NCBI GenBank assembly: GCA_016705575.1
Contig: JADIXX010000001.1
Span: 62,001 to 126,000, forward strand
DNA length: 64,000 bases
DNA from: Candidatus Aalborgicola defluviihabitans
GTDB lineage: Bacteria; Pseudomonadota; Gammaproteobacteria; Burkholderiales; Burkholderiaceae_C
Direction of reading: 5' to 3'
Under the pieces are notes generated by a model, which was not told where the DNA came from, ran no database searches, and saw only the letters and a program-made list of their open reading frames with translations. Position numbers and translations under genes: made by a program. Of the stretch, positions 34,367 to 44,290 are shown in pieces (within the stretch, counting starts at the first letter, position 1; every line of letters begins with the position of its first letter).

Positions 34367-35995
34367 ATGACTACATCCACCTCACACGGCTCGGATATTG
34401 CTGACTGGCGTCCCGAGGATGAGCAGTTCTGGGAATCAACCGGCAAAAAAATTGCTTACCGTAATCTCTGGATTTCTATACCTGCCTTGCTCTGCGGCTT
34501 TGCCGTGTGGGGCATGTGGGGTGTCATAACGGTGCAGATGTTGAACCTGGGGTTTCCATTTACCCAGGCTGAGTTGTTTACCCTAACCGCCATCGCAGGT
34601 ATTGCTGGGGCCACCATGCGCATCCCGGCCTCGTTTCTGATTCGACTGGCGGGTGGGCGCAACACCATTTTTCTCACCACCGCCATGCTGCTGGCCCCCG
34701 CTTTGGGTACCGGGATCGTGCTGCAGCACAAAGAGTGGCCTTTGTGGGCATTCCAATTGATGGCACTGTGGTCTGGCGTGGGTGGTGGTAACTTCGCCAG
34801 CTCGATGTCCAACATCAGCAGCTTTTTCCCCAAGCGTTTGCAAGGCACGGGCTTGGGGCTAAATGCCGGCTTGGGAAATTTTGGTGTAACCGCCATGCAG
34901 ATCGTCATCCCCCTGGTTATGACCGTGGGGTTATTGGGCTCATGGGGCGGCGCACCCGAGGTGCTGTTGCATGAGTCGGGCTGGATCTTTGGCAAGATTG
35001 CCCCAGGCACGCAGACCTGGATCCAGAACGCAGGTTTTGCCTGGGTTCTGTCGCTGGTGCCGCTGGCCGCTCTGTGCTGGTTTGGCATGAACAACCTCAA
35101 GACCGTGTCTCCTGCCACAGGCAATCCGCTGACGGCCTTTGCGAAAATTACCTACCTGTACACGCTGGCGTTTGTGCCTTCGATCTTCATGCTGTACTTA
35201 TACCTGCCAGCGCCAACCGGCCTGGGGCTGCTCAATATGTGGGTGGCCATTCCGCTGGACATTGGATTGGCGCTGCTAGTCATGAAAATGGCGGCTTTTG
35301 GCACCATGAAAGAGGGCGTTACCAAGCAGTTTGAGATCTTCCGCAACAAGCACACGTGGTCGTTGACGATTCTGTACATCGTCACCTTTGGCTCTTTCAT
35401 CGGATTTTCGATGGCCTTGCCACTGTCTATGAAGGTGATCTTCGGCATTAGCCACGTGGCAGACGCCAATGGTGTCATGCAACACACGCTCAACAACCCC
35501 AACGCACCAGCGGTTTTGGCATTCGCATGGATTGGCCCGTTCGTGGGTGCGTTATTTCGTCCGATGGGTGGATGGATTTCTGACAAAGTGGGTGGTTCTA
35601 TCGTCACGCAGTGGGTGTGCGGCGTCATGGCTGTGGCGGGTGTAGCTGTAGGTTATGTCATGCAGCTGGCCTACCATTCCGCCATGCCGGAGCAATACTT
35701 CTTCGCGTTTCTGGCACTTTTTGTTGTGTTGTTTGCTGCTAGCGGAATTGGCAACGGCTCCACCTTCCGCACCATTGGTGTCATCTTTGATCGTCAGCAA
35801 GCTGGCCCCGTACTGGGCTGGACATCGGCGGTGGCCGCCTATGGTGCATTTATTGCCCCGGTGGTGATTGGTGCGCAAATCAAAGTCGGAACCCCAGAAA
35901 TGGCCATGTATGGGTTTGCGGTATTCTATGCACTGTGCTTGGTGCTGAACTGGTGGTTCTACCTGCGCGCAGATGCTGAAATCAAGAATCCATGA
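34367..35995 (+). CDS. narK2: Nitrate/nitrite antiporter, NarK2 type
   Basis: The 542-residue transporter has AGGA before the ATG. It has a soluble N-terminus (WRPEDEQFWESTGKKIA) followed by 12 or more helices, with the NarK2 marks GATMRIPASFLIRLAGGRN and the nitrate signature GLNAGLGNFGVTAMQIVIPL. It should exchange nitrate for nitrite during respiration. In some relatives narK1 and narK2 are fused; here they are separate, 27 bases apart. Confidence 0.93.
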   Translation: MTTSTSHGSDIADWRPEDEQFWESTGKKIAYRNLWISIPALLCGFAVWGMWGVITVQMLNLGFPFTQAELFTLTAIAGIAGATMRIPASFLIRLAGGRNTIFLTTAMLLAPALGTGIVLQHKEWPLWAFQLMALWSGVGGGNFASSMSNISSFFPKRLQGTGLGLNAGLGNFGVTAMQIVIPLVMTVGLLGSWGGAPEVLLHESGWIFGKIAPGTQTWIQNAGFAWVLSLVPLAALCWFGMNNLKTVSPATGNPLTAFAKITYLYTLAFVPSIFMLYLYLPAPTGLGLLNMWVAIPLDIGLALLVMKMAAFGTMKEGVTKQFEIFRNKHTWSLTILYIVTFGSFIGFSMALPLSMKVIFGISHVADANGVMQHTLNNPNAPAVLAFAWIGPFVGALFRPMGGWISDKVGGSIVTQWVCGVMAVAGVAVGYVMQLAYHSAMPEQYFFAFLALFVVLFAASGIGNGSTFRTIGVIFDRQQAGPVLGWTSAVAAYGAFIAPVVIGAQIKVGTPEMAMYGFAVFYALCLVLNWWFYLRADAEIKNP

Positions 35996-36008
35996 TTCAC
36001 ACCCCCTT

Positions 36009-36044
36009 CTATTTTTATAGCAACCCAGGCAACAAATACCTGGG
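36009..36044 (+). promoter_or_regulatory. narK2-narG spacer with a hairpin and a partial repeat
   Basis: CTATTTTTATAG (36009-36020) resembles the 3' half of the interspersed repeat. CCCAGG (36024-36029) and CCTGGG (36039-36044) form a 6-bp hairpin with a 9-base loop, 45 bases before narG. It may shape mRNA stability between the transporter and reductase parts. No promoter is evident. Confidence 0.4.
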
Positions 36045-36088
36045 ATTTCGCTCGATTTGTCATTGAATTGTTCCTCTGAGGAGTTCGC

Positions 36089-39000
36089 ATGAGCCATTTT
36101 TTAGACCGCCTAAGCCACTTTTCGGCACCCCGCGAAGGTTTTTCCGATGGTCATGGTGTTACCACCGGCGAAGACCGTACATGGGAGGATGCCTACCGCG
36201 ACCGTTGGGCCCACGACAAGATAGTGCGCTCCACCCACGGCGTGAACTGCACCGGTTCTTGCTCGTGGAAGATTTACGTTAAAGGTGGCATCGTCACTTG
36301 GGAAACCCAGCAGACCGACTACCCGCGCACCCGCGATGATCTGCCCAACCACGAGCCGCGTGGCTGCGCACGCGGCGCCAGCTACAGCTGGTATCTTTAC
36401 AGCGCCAACCGCGTCAAGTACCCCATGGTACGTGGCCGTTTACTGGAACATTGGCGCGCAGCGCTGGCCGTTGCCAAGAGTCCGGTGGATGCCTGGGCGG
36501 CAGTCGTTGAAAACCAAAGTGCCCGCAGCGAATGGCAGAAGCAGCGTGGCTTGGGCGGCTTTGTACGCAGCACCTGGGACGAAGTCAACCAGCTGATTGC
36601 CAGTGCCAACGTCTACACCGCCAAGAAATACGGCCCCGACCGAATCGTTGGGTTTTCGCCCATTCCCGCCATGTCCATGGTCAGCTATGCAGCCGGTAGC
36701 CGCTACCTGTCGCTCATCGGCGGTGTGCCACTGAGCTTCTACGACTGGTATTGCGATTTGCCTCCGAGCAGCCCGCAGGTGTGGGGCGAGCAGACCGACG
36801 TGCCCGAGTCGGCCGACTGGTACAACTCTAATTTCATCATCGCCTGGGGCTCCAACGTGCCCCAGACCCGCACGCCAGATGCCCACTTCTTTACCGAGGT
36901 GCGCTACAAAGGTGCCAAGACGGTTGCCATCACGCCCGATTACTCTGAAGTTGCCAAGCTCGCCGACCTGTGGATGCACCCCAAGCAGGGCACCGACGCT
37001 GCAGTTGCCATGGCCATGGGCCACGTCATCCTCAAAGAATTTTACTTTGACAAGCGCAGCGCTTACTTTGACGACTATGTGCGCCGCTACACCGACATGC
37101 CCAACCTGGTGCAGCTCGAAGAGCGCACCTTGCCAGACGGCCGCAAGGTCATGGTGCCCGGCCATTACGTTCGTGCCAGCGACTTCAATGGCCACCTCGA
37201 CCAGACCAACAACCCTGAGTGGAAAACCGTCGCTATCGACGAGAACGACAAGATCGTTCTGCCCAATGGCTCCATCGGTTTCCGCTGGGGCGCGGAAGGC
37301 CGTGCAGACATGGGCAAGTGGAATCTGGAAAACAAGGAAGCACGTGACAACGGCGACGTCAAGCTCAAGCTGAGCATGATGGAAGCGTCTGTCAACGGCG
37401 GCGCAGCGGACTATGAAATCGGCGAAGTGGGCTTCCCTTACTTCGGTGGTATCAATACCCCCAATTTCACCGCCAACGAGCAAGGTGCTGGTAATGATGG
37501 CGTCCTGGTGCGCAAGGTCCCCGTGCGCCGCATCAAGCTCGGTACGGACGGGCAAGGGCGCGAGGTGTTGATTGCCACCGTGTTTGACCTGACGGTTGCT
37601 AACTATGGTGTAGCCCGTGGCATCCCTGGCGAAAACGCTGCCACCAGTTTTGATGACAACACGCCTTATACCCCCGCGTGGCAAGAGAAAATAACAGGTG
37701 TCAAGCGTGACCAGGTGATCGCAGTGGCGCGCCAGTTTGCCGACAACGCTGACAAGACGCGTGGCAAGTCCATGGTCATCATTGGTGCTGCCATGAACCA
37801 CTGGTACCACTCGGACATGAACTACCGCGGCATCATCAATATGCTGATGATGTGCGGCTGTATCGGCCAAAGCGGTGGCGGCTGGGCCCACTATGTCGGG
37901 CAAGAAAAACTCCGTCCCCAAACCGGTTGGACGGCACTCGCGTTTGCGCTGGACTGGGTGCGCCCACCCCGCCAGATGAACGGCACCAGTTTCTTCTACG
38001 CCCACACCGACCAATGGCGTTACGAGAAGTTGGGCGTCGAAGAAATCCTCTCACCGCTGGCCGATAAGGCCAAGTTTGGTGGCAGTCTGATTGACTACAA
38101 CGTGCGTGCCGAACGCATGGGCTGGTTGCCCAGCGCCCCCCAGTTGCAATCCAACCCCATGCAAGTGGTGAAGGATGCGACCGCTGCGGGTATGGACACC
38201 AAAGACTATGTGGTCAAGTCGCTCAAAGACGGCAGCTTGAAGATGAGTTGCGAAGACCCTGACCACTCCGCCAACTGGCCGCGCAACATGCTGGTGTGGC
38301 GCTCCAACCTGCTGGGCTCCAGCGGCAAGGGCCATGAGTACTTCTTGAAGCACCTCTTGGGCACCACCAACGGCGTTCAAGGTAAAGACCTGGGTGTGGA
38401 AGAAGCGAAGCCGACCGAAGTGCAATGGCATGACAAGGCGCCTGAGGGAAAGCTGGACCTGCTGGTCACGCTGGACTTCCGCATGAGCACGACCTGCTTG
38501 TATTCCGACATCGTGTTGCCGACCGCCACCTGGTACGAGAAGAACGATCTCAACACCAGTGACATGCACCCCTTCATCCACCCACTGTCCACGGCAGTGG
38601 ACCCAGCGTGGCAATCGCGCTCGGACTGGGAGATCTACAAAGGTTTTGCCGAAGCATTCAGTAAAGTGTGCGTCGGTCACCTGGGTGTCGAAAAAGAGGT
38701 GGTACTGACCCCGTTGATGCACGACACACCGTCTGAACTGGCGCAAGCGTTTGACGTGAAAGAGTGGAAGAAAGGTGAGTGTGACCTGATCCCCGGCAAG
38801 ACAGCGCCCACCATTGCAGTGATCGAACGCGATTACCCCAATACCTTTGCCCGCTTTACCGCACTGGGTCCGCTGATGGAAAAAGCTGGCAACGGTGGCA
38901 AAGGAATCGGCTGGGATACCAAAACTGAAGTCAAACAGCTGCAGAGCCTGAACGGCAAAATCCACACCGAAGGCGTGACCCAAGGCATGGCCAAAATCGT

Positions 39001-39895
39001 CACCGATATCGATGCAGCCGAAGTGATTTTGCAATTGGCCCCAGAGACCAATGGCCATGTGGCTGTCAAAGCTTGGGACGCGCTGTCCAAGATCACGGGG
39101 CGTGATCACACGCATTTGGCGATTCACCGCGAAGACGAGAAAATTCGGTTCCGCGACATTCAGGCCCAGCCGCGCAAGATCATCAGCTCGCCGACCTGGA
39201 GTGGCATTGAGAGTGAAACCGTGTCGTACAACGCCGGCTACACCAACGTGCATGAATTGATCCCATGGCGCACCCTCACTGGCCGTCAGCACTTCTACCT
39301 GGATCATCCGTGGATGACAGCTTTTGGCGAAGGCTTCACCAGCTACCGCCCACCGGTGGACTTGAAGACTGTGGAAGGTATCAAGGACCGCAAGCCCAAT
39401 GGCAACAAGGAAGTGTCTTTGAACTTCATCACGCCACACCAGAAGTGGGGCATTCACTCCACCTACACGGATAACCTGATCATGCTCACCCTGAGCCGTG
39501 GCGGCCCGTGCGTATGGATGAGTGAAGACGACGCCAAAGAGGCCGGCATTGTGGACAACGACTGGATCGAGTTGTTCAACTCCAACGGCGCCATAGCGGC
39601 CCGTGCGGTGGTGAGCCAGCGCGTGAAGCCCGGCATGGTGATGATGTACCACGCCCAAGAGAAGATTATCAACACCCCCGGTGCCGAAATCACTGGAACC
39701 CGTGGTGGTATTCACAACTCGGTGACCCGCATTGTGACCAAGCCCACGCACATGATTGGCGGCTACGCCCAGTTCAGCTACGGCTTCAACTACTACGGCA
39801 CCGTGGGCACCAACCGCGACGAGTTTGTGGTGGTGCGCAAGATGCGCAAGATTGACTGGCTCGATGGTGAAGCCGCACCCACCATTCAAAGCTGA
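36089..39895 (+). CDS. narG: Respiratory nitrate reductase alpha subunit NarG
   Basis: The 1268-residue subunit begins MSHFLDRLSHFSAPREGFSD. The N-terminal FS0 cluster motif HGVNCTGSCSWK with a later RGCARGASYSW gives the His-Cys3 ligands, and the Mo-bis-MGD pocket follows (WGSNVPQTRTPDAHFF). It reduces nitrate to nitrite on the cytoplasmic side as part of NarGHI. Length is like E. coli NarG (1247). GAGGAG lies 8 bases before the ATG. Large open frames on the opposite strand are shadows of its codon bias. Confidence 0.96.
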   Translation: MSHFLDRLSHFSAPREGFSDGHGVTTGEDRTWEDAYRDRWAHDKIVRSTHGVNCTGSCSWKIYVKGGIVTWETQQTDYPRTRDDLPNHEPRGCARGASYSWYLYSANRVKYPMVRGRLLEHWRAALAVAKSPVDAWAAVVENQSARSEWQKQRGLGGFVRSTWDEVNQLIASANVYTAKKYGPDRIVGFSPIPAMSMVSYAAGSRYLSLIGGVPLSFYDWYCDLPPSSPQVWGEQTDVPESADWYNSNFIIAWGSNVPQTRTPDAHFFTEVRYKGAKTVAITPDYSEVAKLADLWMHPKQGTDAAVAMAMGHVILKEFYFDKRSAYFDDYVRRYTDMPNLVQLEERTLPDGRKVMVPGHYVRASDFNGHLDQTNNPEWKTVAIDENDKIVLPNGSIGFRWGAEGRADMGKWNLENKEARDNGDVKLKLSMMEASVNGGAADYEIGEVGFPYFGGINTPNFTANEQGAGNDGVLVRKVPVRRIKLGTDGQGREVLIATVFDLTVANYGVARGIPGENAATSFDDNTPYTPAWQEKITGVKRDQVIAVARQFADNADKTRGKSMVIIGAAMNHWYHSDMNYRGIINMLMMCGCIGQSGGGWAHYVGQEKLRPQTGWTALAFALDWVRPPRQMNGTSFFYAHTDQWRYEKLGVEEILSPLADKAKFGGSLIDYNVRAERMGWLPSAPQLQSNPMQVVKDATAAGMDTKDYVVKSLKDGSLKMSCEDPDHSANWPRNMLVWRSNLLGSSGKGHEYFLKHLLGTTNGVQGKDLGVEEAKPTEVQWHDKAPEGKLDLLVTLDFRMSTTCLYSDIVLPTATWYEKNDLNTSDMHPFIHPLSTAVDPAWQSRSDWEIYKGFAEAFSKVCVGHLGVEKEVVLTPLMHDTPSELAQAFDVKEWKKGECDLIPGKTAPTIAVIERDYPNTFARFTALGPLMEKAGNGGKGIGWDTKTEVKQLQSLNGKIHTEGVTQGMAKIVTDIDAAEVILQLAPETNGHVAVKAWDALSKITGRDHTHLAIHREDEKIRFRDIQAQPRKIISSPTWSGIESETVSYNAGYTNVHELIPWRTLTGRQHFYLDHPWMTAFGEGFTSYRPPVDLKTVEGIKDRKPNGNKEVSLNFITPHQKWGIHSTYTDNLIMLTLSRGGPCVWMSEDDAKEAGIVDNDWIELFNSNGAIAARAVVSQRVKPGMVMMYHAQEKIINTPGAEITGTRGGIHNSVTRIVTKPTHMIGGYAQFSYGFNYYGTVGTNRDEFVVVRKMRKIDWLDGEAAPTIQS

Positions 39896-39946
39896 GACTT
39901 TGCGGGACAGACCGTCAGCTCTGTCCTCAACTGATTGGAGAAATTT

Positions 39947-41480
39947 ATGAAAATTCGCGCTCAAATCGCCATGGTGCTGAACCTGGACAAGTGCATTGGA
40001 TGCCACACCTGTTCCGTCACCTGTAAAAACGTTTGGACAAGTCGTCCCGGCATGGAATACGCCTGGTTCAACAACGTCGAAACCAAACCCGGGATTGGCT
40101 ACCCCAAGGACTGGGAAAACCAGGACAAGTGGAATGGTGGCTGGGTTCGCAAGGCCAACGGCTCGATCGAGCCCAAGCAAGGCGGCAAATGGAAGTTGCT
40201 CATGCGCATCTTCTCCAATCCGAATATGCCGGCTATTGACGACTACTACGAGCCGTTTACCTACGACTACGACCACCTTCAGTCGGCCAAGGAGTCGAAG
40301 GCACCTCCGACAGCCCGTCCGCGCAGCCTGATCACCGGCAAGCGTATGGAGAAAATTGAATGGGGCCCGAATTGGGAAGAAATTTTGGGTGGCGAATTCG
40401 CCAAGCGCAGCAAGGATGCGAATCTGAAAGGTTTTGACCAGGTTCAGAAAGACATGATGGGTCAGTTTGAAAACACCTTCATGATGTACCTGCCGCGCCT
40501 GTGCGAGCATTGCCTGAATCCCGCCTGCGTGGCGTCCTGTCCTTCGGGCTCGATCTACAAACGTGAAGACGACGGCATTGTGCTGATCGACCAGGATAAA
40601 TGCCGTGGCTGGCGCATGTGCGTCTCGGGTTGCCCTTACAAGAAGATTTACTTCAACTGGAAATCGGGCAAGGCCGAAAAGTGCATTTTCTGCTACCCGC
40701 GTATCGAAGCAGGTCAACCCACTGTTTGCTCCGAAACCTGTGTGGGCCGTATCCGCTACCTAGGCGTGGTCTTGTATGACGCAGACCGCATCCAGGAAGC
40801 CGCCAGCGTGGAAAATGAGAAAGACCTGTACCAGGCCCAACTCGATATTTTCTTGAATCCTCACGACCCTGAGGTGATCAAGCAAGCCCGCATCGACGGC
40901 ATCCCCGATGCTTGGATGGCCGGTGCCCGTAACAGCCCGGTCTACAAGATGGCCGTGGAGTGGAAAGTCGCCTTGCCCCTGCACCCCAGAGTACCGCACG
41001 CTGCCCATGGTTTGGTATGTGCCACCTTTGTCACCTATCAACTCGGCAGCGAATGCCGGCCACATCGGCGCCAATGGCGAAATCCCTGATATTTCGCAGT
41101 TGCGCATTCCGGTCCAGTACCTGGCCAATTTGCTCACTGCCGGTGATACCGGACCCGTGGTGAATGCACTAGAGCGCATGCTGGCAATGCGCGCCTATCA
41201 GCGCAGCAAGCATGTGGATAACGTACAGAATCTGGCCGTGCTGGAGCAAACCGGGCTGACAGTCGCCGAGGTGGAAGAGATGTACCAGATCATGGCCATC
41301 GCCAACTACGAAGACCGCTTTGTTATTCCAACATCGCACCGTGAGTACGCTGAAAACGCCTTTGATCTGCGCGGCGGTTGTGGTTTCTCGTTCGGCAATG
41401 GTTGCTCTGACGGAGCCTCTGAGACCAGCCTGTTTGGTGGCAGCAAGGCGCGCACCATTCCGATCAAGTCTATGGTCTGA
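39947..41480 (+). pseudogene. narH: Respiratory nitrate reductase beta subunit NarH, one-base frameshift
   Basis: From the ATG at 39947 the frame reads NLDKCIGCHTCSVTCKNVW, CEHCLNPACVASCPSG, CRGWRMCVSGCPYKK and KCIFCYPRIEAGQPTVCSETC, the four-cluster ferredoxin-like core (the CRGWRMC Trp marks the 3Fe-4S site). After VALPLHP it turns into a foreign tail that stops at 41089. The true sequence EYRTLPMVWYVPPLSPI continues one base out of frame to 41480. Removing one C from the run 40984-40987 gives CAC-CCA-GAG-TAC and a normal 510-residue NarH. All neighbours are intact, so a sequencing error in the C run is as likely as a real mutation. Confidence 0.88.
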
Positions 41481-41494
41481 AAAAGGGGAATGCG

Positions 41495-42172
41495 ATGAAA
41501 GACAACAAGTATTCCCTGCGGGCCTTGGCGCTGCTACTCGGCTACCCCGATGCCAATTTGCGGGCCAGTTTGCCGCAGTTGGTGGAAGCCATTGAATCCG
41601 AAGGTGCAGTGCCTGCGGGGCGTCGCCTGGAGATCAAGGCCTTGGCTGCGGAGCTGGCGCGCCTGGACCCCATGGAAGTTGAATCACGCTACGTGGAAAC
41701 GTTTGACCGGGGCCGCGCCACATCACTGCATCTGTTTGAGCATGTACACGGCGACTCGCGCGACCGCGGCCCTGCCATGGTGGATTTGGCGCAGACGTAT
41801 GAGAAGGCCGGACTGCTGATGGGACCGGAAGAACTGCCTGACCATTTGTGTGTGGTGCTGGAGTTTGCCTCTACGCAGCCGCCCAAACTGGCAGCCGATT
41901 TTCTCGGGGAGATGGAGCACATCCTGACCGCCATCTTCAGTGCGCTGCTCAAACGCGAAAGCCCCTATGCCACCTTGGTGGCAGCAGTGCTTGAGCTGGC
42001 TGGGCAAAAAGTACAGGCCGTGCCCGTGGTCGCTGACGAAGCCATGGACGAAGCCTGGGTTGAACCCATGGCCTTTGACGGCTGCAGCACCAAAGGCCAA
42101 TCCAAACCGGGTGATGAACACCCCATTCACTTTGTCCGCAAAGTACCTGCTGAGCAAGGAGTAAGAACATGA
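41495..42172 (+). CDS. narJ: Nitrate reductase molybdenum cofactor assembly chaperone NarJ
   Basis: The 225-residue cytoplasmic chaperone has the pattern LRALALLLGYPDANLRASL, YVETFDRGRATSLHLFEHVHGDSRDRGPAMVDL and DHLCVVLEFAS, which is the NarJ/NarW family core. It binds the NarG N-terminus, helps insert the Mo cofactor and times membrane attachment, and is not part of the final enzyme. AAGGGG precedes the ATG. Its stop overlaps the narI start (ATGA). Confidence 0.94.
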   Translation: MKDNKYSLRALALLLGYPDANLRASLPQLVEAIESEGAVPAGRRLEIKALAAELARLDPMEVESRYVETFDRGRATSLHLFEHVHGDSRDRGPAMVDLAQTYEKAGLLMGPEELPDHLCVVLEFASTQPPKLAADFLGEMEHILTAIFSALLKRESPYATLVAAVLELAGQKVQAVPVVADEAMDEAWVEPMAFDGCSTKGQSKPGDEHPIHFVRKVPAEQGVRT

Positions 42173-42894
42173 ATCCCCTCGATAATTTTCTCTTCGGTAT
42201 CTACCCCTACATCTGCCTGAGTGTGTTTCTGCTGGGCAGCCTGGTGCGCTTTGATCGCGACCAGTACACCTGGAAGAGCGATTCATCCCAGTTGTTGCGC
42301 ACGGGCCAGCTGCGTTGGGGCAGCAACTTGTTTCACGTAGGTGTTTTGTTCTTGTTTTTCGGTCACACCGTTGGCATGTTGACGCCACACTTTCTATACG
42401 AACCTTTCATTAGCGCGGGTAACAAGCAGCTGATGGCCATGGTGTCGGGCGGCTTGTTTGGCGTGTTTGGGTTTATTGGTGTCACGCTTTTGCTGCATCG
42501 TCGACTGTTCGATGAACGCATTCGCGCCAATTCCAAAACCAGTGACATCGTTTTGTTGGTGCTGCTGTGGCTGCAACTCGCGCTGGGTCTGGCCACCATT
42601 CCCTTGTCGGCACAGCACCTTGATGGCAGCATGATGGTGCGGTTGGCTGGTTGGGCCCAGAGCATCATGACCTTCCAGGCTGGAGCTCCCAATTTGTTGG
42701 TTGGTGCAAGTGTGGTTTTCAAAATGCACATGTTCCTGGGCATGTCAATTTTTCTTATCTTCCCGTTCACCCGCTTAGTCCATGTGTGGAGTGGTTTCGG
42801 GACTGCCGCCTACTTGGTTCGTCCTTACCAACTGGTGCGTAGTCGGCGCTTGGGAATGACCCCTACCACGCCGCTCAGTCAGCGCCGTAACTGA
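42169..42894 (+). CDS. narI: Respiratory nitrate reductase gamma subunit NarI (cytochrome b)
   Basis: The 241-residue membrane protein has five helices and the heme b histidine patterns of NarI: LFHVGVLFLFFGHTVGML and KMHMFLGMSIFLIFPFTRLVHVWSG. It takes electrons from quinol and passes them to NarH and NarG. The start overlaps narJ by 4 bases. A parvulin gene follows 12 bases later, as in many beta- and gammaproteobacterial nar operons. Confidence 0.95.
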   Translation: MNPLDNFLFGIYPYICLSVFLLGSLVRFDRDQYTWKSDSSQLLRTGQLRWGSNLFHVGVLFLFFGHTVGMLTPHFLYEPFISAGNKQLMAMVSGGLFGVFGFIGVTLLLHRRLFDERIRANSKTSDIVLLVLLWLQLALGLATIPLSAQHLDGSMMVRLAGWAQSIMTFQAGAPNLLVGASVVFKMHMFLGMSIFLIFPFTRLVHVWSGFGTAAYLVRPYQLVRSRRLGMTPTTPLSQRRN

Positions 42895-42906
42895 AAGGCC
42901 TATTTC

Positions 42907-43752
42907 ATGGATACACACGCTACAAGTACGGAATGCGGGGGCAGCTCGTGTCAATGCGCTCCAGAAACCTCGGCGGTCGAAGCTTCTGTGCCCCGCATTA
43001 ACGGAATTGCCTTGCATGAATTGGGTGAGGCGCACGATGCAAACACCCTTCGTGAGTTAGCCTACTCGGAAATTTTGCGCCAGCAAGCCATCACGTTAGG
43101 TTTGTTGCCGCCTCAGGTTGGCAATGTTGCTAACCCACTAACCGATGCAGAACGCGAAATTGTTGAGGCCATGGTGGATCAGTCCATCCATATTCCTGAG
43201 CCAACGGAAGAAGAATGTCAGCGCTACTTTGACGCGAATAAGGGCAAATTCGTAGTCGGCCAAGAACTGCATTTGCGACACATTTTGTTCGCGGTTACGC
43301 CTGGCGTAAACGTGCAAGCACTGTCAGGCTATGCTGAAAAAGTGTTGTTGGAGTTGTCAGGCAAGAATGTTCCCTCTGATCGCTTTACGCAACTAGCGGC
43401 TGAGTTATCCAATTGCCCCACAGGCAAAGACGGTGGTGATTTGGGCTGGATTGGTCCACAGAGCTGCGTGTCTGAATTGAGTGCGGAGTTGTTTCACAAA
43501 CAAAATGGTTTGTGGGGCATGGGATTGCATCCACGCCTGGTGCATACGCGGTTTGGTTTTCATATCATTGACGTCTTGGACCGTCGTGTTGGTGTGCAAA
43601 AGGAATACGCTGAAGTGCGCGAACGGATTGCAGCACAACTTTCACTGCAGTCACGTGCCAAGGCGCTGTACCAATATATGACCATCCTCGTTGGCGAGGC
43701 TACGGTGGAAGGTGTCAATCTGGATGCTGCCAATTCGCCATTGGTTCAATAA
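42907..43752 (+). CDS. Parvulin-type peptidyl-prolyl isomerase of the nar operon
   Basis: The 281-residue protein has no signal peptide and begins with a Cys-rich stretch (STECGGSSCQCAPETS). The central parvulin domain runs from about residue 115 (VGQELHLRHILFAVTPGVNVQAL ... DGGDLGWIGPQSCVSELSAELF ... TRFGFHIIDVLDRR). Similar cytoplasmic NifM-like isomerases often close narGHJI operons and are thought to help fold the reductase. The N-terminal cysteines could bind metal; that is inference. Confidence 0.88.
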   Translation: MDTHATSTECGGSSCQCAPETSAVEASVPRINGIALHELGEAHDANTLRELAYSEILRQQAITLGLLPPQVGNVANPLTDAEREIVEAMVDQSIHIPEPTEEECQRYFDANKGKFVVGQELHLRHILFAVTPGVNVQALSGYAEKVLLELSGKNVPSDRFTQLAAELSNCPTGKDGGDLGWIGPQSCVSELSAELFHKQNGLWGMGLHPRLVHTRFGFHIIDVLDRRVGVQKEYAEVRERIAAQLSLQSRAKALYQYMTILVGEATVEGVNLDAANSPLVQ

Positions 43753-43810
43753 GCAAGGATTTGCTGTGTTGGCGCCAACCGATAGCCGAGCAACTTAGAC
43801 TGAATTCACC

Positions 43811-44215
43811 ATGAATATTTCCAGTTTTGACGATCTACTGACCATGGCGCGCCAACAGCAGTTGCCGCAACGTTTGCTTTTTGTTTTCGCTGGCATTGAA
43901 TTGCCAGCAGATTGCTCGCCAGAGCAGCGTGCGCGTTTTGAAGCCGGCCAAGGTGGTGCGCTGGTTCCGCTTATGTGCGTCGACAAGAGCCCATCTGAAC
44001 TGGATTCCTTTTCTGCTCTGGTCAGTGAAGCCAGCCAGTTTGATCAACAGTGGGGCATGGTATTTGCGGCAGCCATGTCGGGAACCTTGGCTAAGCCTCC
44101 TTCCAGTGCCGATGCTGAAGTTCCTCTACAGCGAATGGTTGAAGCGATCAAGCAGGGCGATATCGGTGCGTTTATTCCGTTTGACTTGCAAGGTTCTCCA
44201 GTCCATTTCGGCTAG
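43811..44215 (+). CDS. Conserved small cytoplasmic protein of unknown function
   Basis: The 134-residue protein (MNISSFDDLLTMARQQQLPQ) has the pattern QRLLFVFAGIELP, GGALVPLMCVDKSPSEL and LQRMVEAIKQGDIGAFIPFD. I recall relatives in Comamonadaceae carrying the label ribonucleotide reductase subunit alpha, which its size and motifs do not support. It lies 58 bases after the parvulin gene and may be read with the nar operon. No membrane helix or signal. Confidence 0.75.
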   Translation: MNISSFDDLLTMARQQQLPQRLLFVFAGIELPADCSPEQRARFEAGQGGALVPLMCVDKSPSELDSFSALVSEASQFDQQWGMVFAAAMSGTLAKPPSSADAEVPLQRMVEAIKQGDIGAFIPFDLQGSPVHFG

Positions 44216-44290
44216 AGCGTCGCGGTGAGGGCGCGCATTCGGCGTATGCCTGCTGTGACGCAAAGCCGGCGCAAAGAGAGGATCTAATTT

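Noticed and set aside
36440..40717. Very long open frames on the minus strand across narG and narH (524 and 888 codons)
   Set aside because: They lie opposite highly conserved Nar proteins, have no family match by eye and arise from codon bias of the plus-strand genes.
43811..44215. Annotation as ribonucleotide reductase alpha subunit
   Set aside because: At 134 residues it lacks any catalytic part of that enzyme; the name appears to be a propagated label.
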